64,000 nt of DNA from Calonectria ilicicola (Eukaryota > Ascomycota > Sordariomycetes > Hypocreales > Nectriaceae): assembly GCA_020809705.1 (NCBI GenBank), contig CP085829.1, positions 1,550,001 through 1,614,000 of the forward strand. Reading direction: 5' to 3'. The notes beneath the pieces were generated by a model, which worked only from the letters and a program-made list of their open reading frames with translations, was not told the DNA's origin and made no database searches. Positions 33,808-45,593 of this stretch are shown piece after piece. How positions within the stretch are numbered: the stretch's first letter is position 1; the number at the start of each line of letters is the position of its first letter. The position numbers were made by a program, and so were the translations under genes.

Positions 33808-36166
33808 ATGGACGTCGTAACCGTTCCAGGACCGCCTGTTCAGCAACTAGCCGTCGAGCAAGTTTTCAACCGTCTTTCAAGCAAGCAAAAGTTGTACGCC
33901 CACCATCTATCGCGTGCTGCTTGGTATGGCAGCAGGATCATCATGCGCCAAGTTTCGCCTGAGTCTACCGGCATTTTCGACTTCATCGTGGAGCTTTACA
34001 AGTCTTGCGACGGGAAATGGAATACTCTTGTCAAGGACGGAGGTGTCACCTCTGAAGAACTTGAAGCTTTCTTAGAGTATGCCGGCCATTTCCTTTATAA
34101 TAATGGCAACTACTAGGTAAGTTAAAGCCTCACCTGTGATTGATAAACCCCTTCCCTGACTCTATTTTCAACCTATTAGGGCCAAGGGGATCAGAAATTT
34201 GTCCCTAACTTATCCGCCGATAGCCTTCGTAGGCTCGCTCTCGCCTCTCCAGCTGCCACAAACCTACTAAAACTCATTTCTGTGTCCATGCTTTCCGGCC
34301 CACCCTTTGCGATGGGATACCCTAGCGAGAAGCCTCAGTCAGCCTATTACCCCGGCGATGAAAAAATTACCAAGCAAGAGATAAACTTCGTCTCCGAATT
34401 CCTTCAGAATCACAACGTCGAGCCAGAGAATACTAGGCTTCGAAAACTCATCTTGAATGACGAGCCTGTGTTTGAGGTACTTCAAGCCTCAACCAACGAC
34501 AGTATTATCCGACAATGGGCCGTCGAAGGATTTGGCACAGTTCGTATTCGAGGTGGAGATCATGTGAGTGACCTGGCTAAAGTCTGTGACTCTCTCCTGA
34601 AAGCCAAGCAGCACACCGAGAACGATACACAAGCCAAGGTAATCGATCACTACATCCTCAGTTTCCGAACCGGCGACATTGCAGCGTTCCGGGATGCCCA
34701 AACGGCCTGGGTTATGGATAAATCCCCAGTCGTTGAGAATATTATGGGCTTTGGTGAGCCTTATCGAGATCCTCATGGTATCAGATGCGAATGGGGAGGC
34801 TTTGTTGGCATCGCAGATCCCATCGAATCGCTCAAGATGAGACAATTTGTTGACCAATCTGCTACTTTCATTCGCCTTTTACCTTGGGCGTCGCCTGGTA
34901 TCAATAATGGCAAAGGCGCGTTTGAGAAAGATGTCTTTGTAGCCCCGAGCTATACCAATTGCTACTGTGAGCAACCTGAATTCCAAACTAGCTTTGCTTT
35001 ACTTGTTATGTACTAACTCCTCCCTCCTAGCCTTGGCCTTTTGCATCAGCCACTCCTTTGAGGCAGCCAATGTGCCTAACGTACGTATTCTTTCACCATA
35101 ATGTACCCGAAACTAATCCAACTTTAGTATAATGACATTCGAGAGACGTGCGGGTTCAAGAACATTATTGTAGAAAATCGCTTGAGTGCCAACAACGACC
35201 CTTCGCGCCCATGCTACTTTGTGCATGAAGCCGAAACGAAGAGATATCGAGAATGTGCACCCATCATTAGGTCTGTCAGTACCGCAATCCACGAGTTGCC
35301 GGGACATGGAAGCGGGAAGCTACTGAGGGAGACCAGCTCTGGCAGCTACAACTTTGACCGGCAAAACTTACCAATCAGTCCCCTAACTGGTGAGCCCATC
35401 AATACGTGGTACCTTCCTGGTCAGACATGGACAAGCACCTTTGGTAACATTGCACCTAGCGTTGAAGAGTGCAGAGCCACGCTCGTTTCTTTGTATCTTA
35501 TGGATAATAAGGAACTGCTCTCCATTTTCGGACACGATGATACAACAGAAATTACGGCTGAGGATCGTAAGTGCTCCACTCACTCAGCTAATCATTTCTC
35601 GTATCCAAAGCTAACATCTACCTGTCCTCTACAACACCTATCTCCAAATTGGAGTTGAGGGTCTTCAGGGCCTTGCCTACTATAACAAGGAGAGTAACGC
35701 TTGGGGAGAAGCTCATAGAAGGGTTAAAATTCTCCGTATCGACCTAACTGTAAAAGAATACTTGCTAACTCTATCCTAGGGCAACTGGGCAATCTTGCAC
35801 CACCTCCTCATTGACGGCGGTGGGGTGCTTAGTGTAGATTACGACGCTGAGGCTGATAATCTGACTGTCAAGGTTGACAAAAACAAGATACTGTCTCATG
35901 GGAAACTTTCTTTGTGCCGGTTCCTGATTCGAGTTCACATCTGGCGATGCACCGCCGATGTTGGGCCTTGTGCAGAATATTACGACAAGATAACCACAGT
36001 AAGCGGAGAGCATGAGGTATGGAGGCAGGTGGTTTCTGGTAAACCTGAGCCTCGGTGGAAGTTTGTTCACGCAAATACGTTTTTTGATGGTCATGACGTG
36101 ACTGTCAAGGAATACGAGAATAGTAACGAAGGCATGATTGAATCCTGGGTGGAGAGGGATATCTGA
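33808..36166 (+). pseudogene. Dipeptidyl peptidase III (M49) paralogue, degraded
   Basis: Seven or so exons code a DPP III-like zinc aminodipeptidase, the cytosolic family that removes dipeptides from short peptides. Matching segments include an N-terminal EQVFNRLSSKQKLYAHHLSRAAWYG, then GQGDQKFVPNL, YNDIRETCGFKNI, the zinc motif HELPGHGSGK (35290-35307; family HELLGH) and SVEECRAT (35461-35481; family EECRAE with zinc Glu). Defects: the codon before the first donor (34114-34116) is TAG where the family has NYY|G; the intron after AED (donor 35567) lacks an AG at its expected 3' end near 35632, although its CTAAC branch site remains; AE is AT; and the protein ends at VERDI (36166), ~25 residues short. 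The other introns look canonical. I read this as a pseudogene or inactive paralogue; a normal DPP III should exist elsewhere. Confidence 0.72.
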
Positions 36167-37307
36167 GAGATTCCACGAATTTTGACGGTGCTAGAAATTT
36201 GGACATTAAAGAAATATTGAGATGAGGATTGGATGGTTAAAAACTTGCTGCATTCATAAATTGACACCCTTGTGAGTTCGGATTACTCTGGTGTTCAGTG
36301 AGACGGGAAACCAAACACAGACTGCACACAGATTCAGGCCAAAGGAGCTCCCCGATTAAGTATCAAAGTTAGAATTGTGGCATGCCGCGACTTGGACCAG
36401 TGGCAACATGGTTACTGATGCCAAAAATGCTGTGGCCTCAAAAGATTGCGATTTATCATAGTGCATTTCTCTACCCCATAGGTACTTCGGTTTTAGTGGC
36501 CTACTAGCCCAATGAGGGTTAATCGGGACATAGAATAGCCGTATAGTCAGGAAGCGCTTGGTGAAGTCTTGGACTAGTGACCGGCTTTAGTGGTCAAGCT
36601 CGTATCAGCCGTATTAGCAAAAATAACAACAATATTAGATCACCCTCACTAAGAGCCTTTAGACCATCCCGACTTGTATGACAATAATATGACACCAGTG
36701 ACGTCATTCAGCTCATTCACGATTTATTTCTGAGCGCCACATGAAATGAAAATGGCGCCATGTCTCATATTCGCATATTGACCAGCCGCCCCACCAGTCC
36801 AGCCATGGATGAGTTGGTGGTTGGTTTGCTTGAGGGTGGTGCTAAGATAATCACATCAATCCATCCCCGCTTCAGGGACCTAGATATTCATATATCACCA
36901 GACTGTGCCATACCGGCTACCATGCCCTGATTCCTTAACTATTGGTTTGGCTTGTGCACGGCAGGAAAGGTGGGGGACGGGGGTCCTTCTTGCTTCCGAT
37001 TCGCTACCACATTCTCATCTGCCGGTCTTATTAACGTTGGCGTGATGAAATTTGGCAGAGATTGATCTTCAGATGTAAAACAAAGAAAGAAATATAAGAA
37101 AAATATTATTTAAGTATTATGCATGGGCATCGGTTCGTTGTTACAGATCAATCCAATTTTTTACCTATCTCGTATGGTTCACAAATCGTCTGGCCCTACT
37201 CCCCCACAGGTTGTACTCCATCTCTCACATTATCTTCTCCCCACTTTTAAACACCAGACTAGCTGTGCTCCGGTCCGCAGACAAAGAGCTTGTACCGTAG
37301 CATAATC
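36167..37307. other. Intergenic region, no gene seen
   Basis: 1.1 kb, no coherent frame; short AT-rich runs near 37075-37115 and possible promoter of the small gene at 37308. Confidence 0.45.
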
Positions 37308-37865
37308 ATGGCTACCGTTACACACCCACTGCTTCCGCGAGAACTGGAATCTTCGGATGCACGGGAGGCCGCTATTGGCATCGTGACCAGAGGAGGACTA
37401 AACAAGCTCCTTTGGGATGAATGCCGCCTTATCTGGGACTCTCGCAATCTGATTGATGAAGACACCAACTCGGAGAATCTCGTGAGTCAAATGCCGCTCT
37501 GCTTGCTTTTGGCATAGTCTCGCAACCCACACACACAGGTGGCAATCTTCGGAGTCAGTGGGAAATTCGAAACACAAGAGAATTATCTCTTCAGCTTTTC
37601 GGTCCGATACATCTTCGATTGGACTTCAGAGCCCAAGTATGGGCTCAGTGTGCATGTCAACGGGCTTGAAAACATCGATGATGACGACCAAGTTCATATA
37701 ATTCAACACGAAGGTCTTCGAAATAGCCAAAAGGCCCTCCGTGTTCGAAATGAAGTCTTGTCACTAACCAACGAATTCGAGAAGGAAGGAATGGAAGCTG
37801 CGATCAAGTCTTTTTTAGGCTCAAAGTACGACACCCCTGGTTCCGACACAAAGGGGTGTCTGTAA
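37308..37865 (+). CDS. Small uncharacterised protein
   Basis: Two exons (37308-37481 and 37539-37865, 57-nt intron with CAG acceptor) code 166 aa. The coding model is supported by matching phase, GTGAGT donor and an ATG with good context. The protein is hydrophilic, with an N-terminal LPRELESSDAREAA helix, a beta-rich middle (IFGVSGKFET, YIFDWTSEPKYGLSVHVNG) and an acidic end. No signal peptide or membrane helix is visible and I do not recognise a family. It lies alone between two gene-poor stretches, downstream of the degraded peptidase. Confidence 0.6.
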
Positions 37866-38699
37866 ATGGGAATAATAACATAGCGTGTTAATAGATGTGG
37901 TTTGTGTATTGATAAAGTGTAGCTAAAAGTTAAAACCATAAACAAATTTACAAAAATTAATCTTCTTAGGTTTGCATCCCTCCAAGGCGGGTAGTGTACA
38001 AACGGCTCGTGGCGAAGGGTTGAAGATTGCCACATCGGGACTGTGTTTGGCTACCTTCAACACACTAGAGACAGATTAAATAATGAGGAATACTAATATT
38101 ATTCCTCAGGCTACCTAATTGGGTTGAGACTCATAAATATCGTCATCGCTTATTACGGGACGATGCAACTGCCTATCACGAAGCCAAAACACGAAGAATA
38201 AATACTAGGCCTGGTTCAAGACAGGCGAAATGAATAAAACGGAATTTTAGAGATCCCAAGTGAGAGGGCGCGACTTTTCCTCCCACACTCTAGGCCAATG
38301 GTAGTCCTTTAAGACGCATACAGTCCAGCCTGTTAGAGCAAGGTAGTATGTCTTGCAGGCCAAATCAGAGTTCGCTGCCCTTAAGCGGAATCCTCAGTCC
38401 AGCTACGGCCAGCTCATTAATTATCTTGCCAACCACACACAAAACCCAGTGTTCTCTTGCTCTCGTCCCCTCGGTCAGTAATTTCGCCCTTTTCTAAGCC
38501 ATCATGGATTTTCAGGTAACATCTGTAGATATGGATGGGTTGGTCGTTATTTAATCCAACACGTCTTGCTAAGCGGTCTTTGTGCTCGTAGGTACTCTAT
38601 TGTTCACAATGTGAGGTTAAAAGATTGTCGAGCTAGCTAAATAAGGTTAGAATAACATGATTGGAGGTTCCTCCCAAAGTCTGCACCGGGGCCGCGTTC

Positions 38700-38945
38700 T
38701 TATACAATACACTCCTTGAAAGGTGGTCTTCATGCGACTTCTTCACCCTGGACATTACAACACAAAATTTGACTTCTCTAAACGTCAATTTAATGACCAA
38801 ATTTTTTTTAGTTAATATTATTTTACTTATTTATTTTATTTTATTTATATAATATTTATTTACTATATAGCTAGGGAATAGCAGGAATGTTGAGGGAGGA
38901 CAATCTTCCAAGGGTTGGATGATGAATTGCGACCAGCTAACGACA
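38700..38945. mobile_element. MITE-like TIR element, copy 3 (more diverged)
   Basis: The left end, TATACAATACACTCCTTGAAAG, matches the left TIR of copy 1 and is followed by CGACTTCTTCACCCTGG. The right end reads, reverse-complemented, CATCCAACCCTTGGAAGATTG, an imperfect inverted repeat of the left. The core is AT-rich (TTATTTATTTTATTTTATTTA). Same orientation as copy 1 and less similar to copies 1 and 2 than they are to each other. Confidence 0.6.
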
Positions 38946-39345
38946 GTGTATTGGCAAGGTTGGGCGAGGTCCATGTCGGTCAAATTTATTTCTTAAGTTT
39001 ATATCCATGTCTTGATCGAATTTTAGGCTCAATTACTCCAGATATCATCTTAGTGTTCGCTTTCTGATTGTGGTTGCGAAAGTCCACTAAAGTCAAACGG
39101 GGCGGTTGTGTGAGTGTTGTGTCATTAGTCGTGTCCTCCCTTCAATCGTCCACTTGCATCGTAAAAATAACATCGATGTTCGTGGCAAATCGTTCAAATT
39201 CCCCAACTCGTGACTCTTTATAGTATCTCATCGCCGTATTGCACCCAATGCCCGCGTGAAATAGGGACACCAAATCTTCGTCACATATTGTCGGCTGGCT
39301 TTGGCAAACGGCGTGCTTCCCAACCTTGCCGGACCAGCCCCGCCT

Positions 39346-39600
39346 GCACTGCAATTTAGCGCTTCAGGAGAACAAAATGCAGGACCTATGATTTGTCCAA
39401 TCTATGTTATTTGCCACAACCAGCACTACAATTTTAACGCTTCAAAAGAACAAAATGTAGGACTAATAATTTATCTAACATATTCTTTGCCACAATCAGC
39501 ACTGCAATTTTAGCACCTCAGGGGAACAAAATGCAGGACTAATGATTTATCCAATCCATGTTATTTACCACAATCAGCACTGCAATTTTAGCTCCTCCAG
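39346..39600. repeat. Tandem repeat, ~77 bp x ~3.3
   Basis: The landmark GCACTGCAATTT recurs at about 39346, 39423 (as GCACTACAATTTT), 39499 and 39577, so units are 76-78 bp. Each unit also carries GAACAAAATG(C/T)AGGAC and TTATTT(G/A)CCACAA. Copies differ mainly by C/T and G/A changes. No frame runs through all units. Confidence 0.85.
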
Positions 39601-40032
39601 AGCAGACAAAACGTGTTCGAGTTCATCCACACTCTTAGCACTCACAATGCTATGCAAATAATCGGGTTTGTAAAAATGAAACTTTCAATTTGATCATTAA
39701 ATTCGGATTGAATTCATATCTCGTAATCATCCTCGCCATAAAACCAAGTAGTGTTCTCGTGAAAGAAGTGGTCATGTATATACCATACCATACCATCCGC
39801 ACGCCCAATGCTCAATCCAATCATGATCGGGGAATCACCAGAGCCTATCTCTAACTCTGCTCGTCAAAAATAACAAAAAAAGAACACAAAAACCATGTCC
39901 ACCCAAACCAAAATCTCATAAATATTATAACCTCGGGGATCCAAGTCCGAAACAATGCGCCATGGGGATATCCAGAACCAGAAACACGATCGTTAGAACA
40001 TGATTTCAAAACGCAAAATGCACCCGAATCCC

Positions 40033-42748
40033 TTATTTAGACTTCTCGCCGCTAATGACCAAGAGACCAGCACGAACGCCAGAGCGGGCAAACTTGTCAC
40101 CCAGGACACCAACAGTCTTCTGGAAGTCTCGCTCGACACCCATGTCGGCAGCGAGCGAGTTCTCGAGGCAGTCGTGGGTTCGTCCGACGACGATCAAGTC
40201 GCCGACACCGTTGGGAGACTTGCCAACAAGCTCACGAGCCTTGCCCACGGCGGTCTCGGGTAAGTTGCGGACCATGTCGACGGCAACCTCGATAAATGTG
40301 ACACGACCCTCGAGCGACTTGGAGGCGTTGTTCTTGGCAGTGCTCAGGAGCTCCAGATCGACAGCTGATGCACCAACAGAAACCTCCTTTGCATCACCAG
40401 AGGGGTCGCTAGCAGGAGTGAGCTGAACATCAGCATCATCAGAGAAGGAGAAGTGGGCGATGGTAATCGAGACGTTAGAGTTGTGGGCCAGCTGTAGAAC
40501 AAACAAGAGAGCAGCACGATCATCCTTGCCACCAATGAAGGGCATGAGGATCTTCTGCTGCTGGTTCACAGGAGCGCGCAACATGGGAGAGTCGTGAGCA
40601 CTGTGGACAGACAAGCCGCTGAATGCACTTCGGGTGAGAGTGGGTCGGCCGGGCGTCTTGGAGTCTTCCTTGTTCCAGCCAATGTAGATACCGGTGGTGC
40701 AGTTGGCGCGGTCAATGGCGCTCTGGACATACTCAATGTAGGATCGGCTAAAGAATCTGTCGGCAGGGGAGCTGGCTTCGATGGGCATACCCAAGTTGTC
40801 CTCGGCAAGACTACCATGAGTACTCCAGGGAACAAGCATGAAGTCGGACTTGGACTCTTCGGCTCTTTTGGCAAGAGTCTCAGCATAGAGGGCAGTGGGG
40901 ACAACGGAGACTTGGCCAGCGACGGAAACGCCGTTGAGGCGGGAGAAGGTCTGGAATGCCGCAAAGATGGGATCGCGGTTAGCAAACTCATCGACTTCGG
41001 CAGACTGCATGACTGAAGATGTACGATCTGTGAGCTCCAAAAGGCGGACACCATGAACCTCGAGCGGGCGAGGGGGGACAGGGCGGTTGCCGGATGTTCC
41101 ACTGTCAGAACCGTCTTCACCTGTTTCCTTGTCGACAGAGCCGGCAGTTGACACAGTCTTGGATCCTCCAAGAAGAGAAACCAAGTTGAAGAGACCGCCG
41201 AGGGCATCAAGGCGAAGGTGCAGAATGAGGCGGCGGGTTTCGGACTTTCCGAGAGCTTCCTCCATCTTATTCTCAGAAGCCTGGGCATCAGAAATAAGAG
41301 GGTTGCCCTCCCAGTCAATCTCACCACGGCGCCACTTGTCAACCTTCTCGCGATACCACATGGGGTAGAGCCAACGGGTCAAGGGGGTTGTCGAAACGGT
41401 GGTAACGAGAGCCATGACGACGAAGATGGTAAAGGTGCGGGCAGAGAGGATACCAGCCTGCAGACCAATGTTCAAGACAATAAGTTCAACAAGACCTTTG
41501 CAACTCATGAGAACACCAATTGCAAAGCTCTCGCGCCACAAGCAGTGGTTCAGACGAGCAGCGACGGAAGCACCCGAAATCTTGCCAACAAAGGCACAGG
41601 TGATGACGGCGATGACGTAGCCCCAGGTCTTGCCATCATTGAGCAAACCCAAGTTTGTGTTGAGACCAGACAGTGCAAAGTATAGGGGCAGCAGCAGAGC
41701 CGACACCAAATCTTCAATCTTCTCTGTGAGCTTGATGGCGAATCCACCCTCGTGGGGACAGATCAGGCCAACCAGGAACGCGCCGAAAATAGCATGCACA
41801 CCAATGGCGGCTGTTTGTGACGCAAAAGTTAGCGGGGAACGCACTGTGAGTCAGAACTTAGTTGGAAAGCTTACCGGTAAACCAGGAGGAAATCAGGACC
41901 AGAAGCAGCGTCAGCGCGGTAATGGACTGCGAAGGGCCATTCTGGATGGAGCCAGAGCGGCGCACAACCCAGTGGAAGACCGGTCGGACGGCATAGACAA
42001 GGAAGAGCACCCAAGCAACAGCCGTCAAGAAGACGTACAGCGCCGTGAGGCCAGAAGCGTTGTTGACTAGGGCGACGCTTAGCGCCAACAGGACCCAGCC
42101 AGTAACATCGTTACCAATGCCGGCCGCAAGGACCGTGACACCCACGGCTGTGCCAAGAAGGCGAAGCTCGGACAAAATACGGCAGAGGACAGGGAAGGCT
42201 GTGATTGCCAAGGCGGTGCCAATGAACAGGGCATACGTTCCAAACGACATGTCTTGCATCTTGCTCTCAGAGCGGAAGTCCTCGTAGAGACCCCAGGCGC
42301 AGGCAACGCCAAGGCCAAAGGGAATGATCATGCTGGCGAGACCGACGCTGAGGGCGACGCGCCAGTTGCTCTTGAACATGCGGGTATCAACCTCGAGACC
42401 GACCAGGAACAGGAAGAGAAGCAATCCAAGAGTAGCAACGTTTGTGAGAACAGGCATAGAGTCGGTGGGGAAAATGTTGTCCTTGAAGCCGGGAATGCGC
42501 ATCATGACGGACGGGCCGAGCACGATGCCACCAATGACTTCTGCGATGACACGGGGCTGGCCAAACTTGGACAACGGGAAATGCAGAATGCGGCAAAAGA
42601 CGATGATGATGCATGCCTGGACAATGAATAGGGGAATGGGGTCCTTGGCGTTGAACTTGATGGGGTTGAGGCCTTCGAGAATGCCTCCCTGGGGATGCGC
42701 GCCCGTGGCAGAGGCCGAGGCCGCTGCGGTCGTTGTCGTTGCAGACAT
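40033..42748 (-). CDS. KHA1: K+/H+ antiporter, KHA1-type (CPA2 family)
   Basis: Two minus-strand exons (42748-41875 and 41810-40033, 64-nt intron) give 883 aa, the usual length for fungal Kha1 proteins. Residues ~45-430 form the 12-13-helix Na/H-exchanger domain of the CPA2 type: PLSKFGQPRVIAEVIGGIVLGPS, FLVGLEVDTRMF, GNDVTGWVLLALSVAL with the antiporter Asp pair, and ICPHEGGFAIKLTEKIEDLV. The second half is a long cytosolic tail with universal-stress-like stretches (PFIGGKDDRAALLFVLQLA). In yeast the protein works in Golgi-type compartments for K+ and pH homeostasis. Start at 42748 (MSATTTT) was preferred to a TTG nine bases upstream. The intron splices FT|AAIGVHAIFGA, matching the family. 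This is a conserved housekeeping gene, marking the end of the accessory region. Confidence 0.92.
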
Positions 42749-45593
42749 GACGAGCAACGTTTACGGTGGGGGAAACCGCCTCGAGCTGAAGCTATATGCC
42801 GTTTCGGTTTTTTTCGCAAAATGAGGTGCGTGGGAGGGAGGGAGAGGAACAACACCTCCAAGGGTGAGCCGGGGCAGATACACAATTCTCCTGCCAGATG
42901 AGCGGCACGACAATTGAGGGAGAAGAGGGAGAGGTTAGGGATGGATAGCAATGGAGATGCCAAACGCAGAACAAAGGAAGGACAGCTTTATCTACAAAGA
43001 TTAAAACATGGGGAGTGGAGTCGGGAGAAGCGAGTGAGGGGAGGATGCTAGGATGGAGCTTGGTGGGCCAGAACTAGACGGTCAGGCTACATAGGTACAC
43101 TAGGAACTGGGGCCATGCTCAAGGGTATGGATGGATGGGTATGGATGGATATGAATGGCTCTAGCTCCAGGCTCCTCTCTCGTAAAACCCGGTGGTGGTG
43201 CATGGTAGGCATGGCAATGCCTTCTTTGTGCCGACCGTGGCCGGCCCGGGTCTCGCATCGCATCGCATTCGCGTCGCACGCACATGGCGAGCAAACGAAA
43301 AAAAAGAAAAAAAGAATAACGGGTCGTGTATCTGGGCCAGAGGAAACGAAGGGATTGCCACTAGCGGCGGGCGCATTGTTCAACACGGTGTCCGCGCAGA
43401 CGCTGTGGTTCGGCGGAAGCAGAAAATAAGCTTGCAATGCACCAGCAAGCTAAAACTCGTAGCTTAACCTGAAGGAATCTGACATTGCCTCAACCAGATG
43501 CACGCTAGCGAGCCGGTGGCGTGCGGCCGGCCTCTGATGTCAAGACTCGCGGACCCCGGGCTCCAGCGGGCACAAGCTGGCTCAAGCTGGGCTCAAGCGG
43601 GCACGGGATGCTGAGAAGCCAGCCACATGTGACGTCGGCGGATTGCTCGCCATGATTCGTGGGGCTTGGCGACGGGGTTCTAGATGCGCCTAGGGGCCTA
43701 GAGGCCTAGGGGGGGGATTGTAGGGGGGGGTGGTTGCCGGTGGCCACCCGTCGCAAACGGCGGTAAATGGAGTTGGAGTTGGTTGAGGCCCCTGGGCAGC
43801 AGCGGCGCGCGGCGGGCACCTTGCTGGCTGGGCGCCCAGCCTCTGTTACCGTCTCTGGGCGGCCTGGGGTCTGGGATCTCCCCTGCTTTCAGGCAGCCAA
43901 CGAGAGAACAAAAAACAGCGAAAAATGAAGAAAGCGAGATAAATCTGGTAAACATGAGGGAGGCCATGTGCGGGGAAACAACAAAAAAAAAAAACCAAGC
44001 TTACCTTTACAGAACACACTAGGGTGCCGCCATGTCGGTGCCAGTAGCTCTCCTGCACTGACATCTGATCTGATGCTGTGTCTCAAATTTGGCCGTATGC
44101 AAGCGAGCAGAGTCCAGTCCAGTTCAACAACAACGACCCATCCATCATCCATCTGCAACTAACGCAAACGGGTGGGCATGCATGCAAAGCCGCAACGCCA
44201 TTGTCTCCAGTCGCCCATGGCATGTCAACTCGTCGTCTCGACTCGACCCATGTGATGTGTGATTCAACTCACTGCCCATCCATCCATCCATAGTCGCATC
44301 CATTGTGGCATCAAATTGGCATCTGCCCCCCCTTTCAAATTTACTTCCCCCCCGTGGGTTGAAGAGAGATCGACGACGTTGCGACGCAGATGCTTTCCCT
44401 CATTGGGCTCTCATCCGCAACTCAAAATCCTGCGAGTGGGACAGGTGCACCACACACGCTTGCGTGAGGCCACCACCATCATCCATGTCCGCCCGTGGTA
44501 GCGGTGATCGGGTGACCCCGCAAGCGGCACGCCGTTGCGCACACGGCTCTTGGGAGGCTGAAGACCGAGTTGGGTCTAGATCCAACTCTTGGCGACGAGC
44601 CTGGTGATGATGGATGCCAGCTGCATTGACGTAACAACCACCTGGCGAGCTTGCCTTGACGTATCAATCAGTCAGAGAGAGGCAAATGGAGTACATGGCA
44701 AAGAGGTCGGGGAGGCATCGAGTCCGAGCAACGAACGAATCATCACCTCAGCTGACCTTGTCCCTTTTGCCTCGTCGCCTCAGCACCCACAATGCGCCAG
44801 TGCACCGCTCACACAGCGCAAAAAAATAAGCTGGTGGACATACACCAACCCCTCTCCCTCGCTCTCCCTCCGTTTCACCACCTGGTGGCCAACTTCCGAA
44901 TATCAATCACCAACAGGCCCCCAGGACTAGGTCGCACATGCATAGGCGGCGGCGCTACAGGGGGAAGCTCTAGTGGGGAGTTCACTCGCCAACTCCCCGC
45001 GCACCCCAAACATGCCATTGGCGGTTCCAGCGCTGCGTGTCGTCGTCGTCCCCCCGTGGCCCATGCTCCCTCTCCCTCCCTCGGTCCATGCCCCCCCAGC
45101 CTCACGGAGGGAGCTAGGGGAGTTGCTGCATTTTGACTTGAGCCGCTGTTAGCTGTCTTCAGATCAGACGAGACAGTGTGTGCAGGCGCCACAGACACCC
45201 GGGGCAGCACACATATGCTGTAATGTAATGTACATGTCTTTTCAAGAGTCTCCTGTCGATCAGTGGACTGCCGCGTGGGTTTTGTCTGTGTTCAGTTGCT
45301 TGCTTGCTTGCTTGCTTGCTTACTCTATGTAAGCAATTGCGCTCCAATCAGTCACTATGGCTCATCATGATGAGCACAGCAAAGATCCACCACCACCTTA
45401 GCGTCCACACAAAAGACGGGCACCATTTAAAACTCGCTCTGCGGCTCCCTCCATCCATCCATCCAGCATCCAGCGCTGACCGCAAATAACAAGACCTGAA
45501 TCAGTCGTCGTCCTCCCCGAATCTCATCATCACGGACCATCCTCCCCGGACTCGAACCAGAACCGCCACATCCGTCATTGTTCTAGACAGAAG
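42749..45593. other. Long gene-free stretch (~2.8 kb)
   Basis: Divergent promoter space between the antiporter and the PRISE-type reductase. It holds many pyrimidine-rich and short tandem motifs, including (CATC)n-like runs near 43127, 44278 and 45450 and a (TTGC)n run at about 45296-45320. No coherent coding or RNA gene was found on either strand. Confidence 0.5.
45296..45320. repeat. TTGC microsatellite
   Basis: Six tandem copies of TTGC/CTTG in the leader region upstream of the reductase gene. Confidence 0.85.

Larger units (their letters stand above)
37866..40032. other. Gene-poor region with a MITE copy and a tandem repeat
   Basis: About 2.2 kb containing the third TIR element (~38700-38945) and a 77-bp tandem repeat (~39346-39600). 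Other open frames are short and lack recognisable features. Confidence 0.5.

Noticed and set aside
40055..41685. Long frames on the plus strand over the antiporter
   Set aside because: Antisense shadows of a strongly coding, GC-rich gene; no domains and the minus-strand product matches KHA1.
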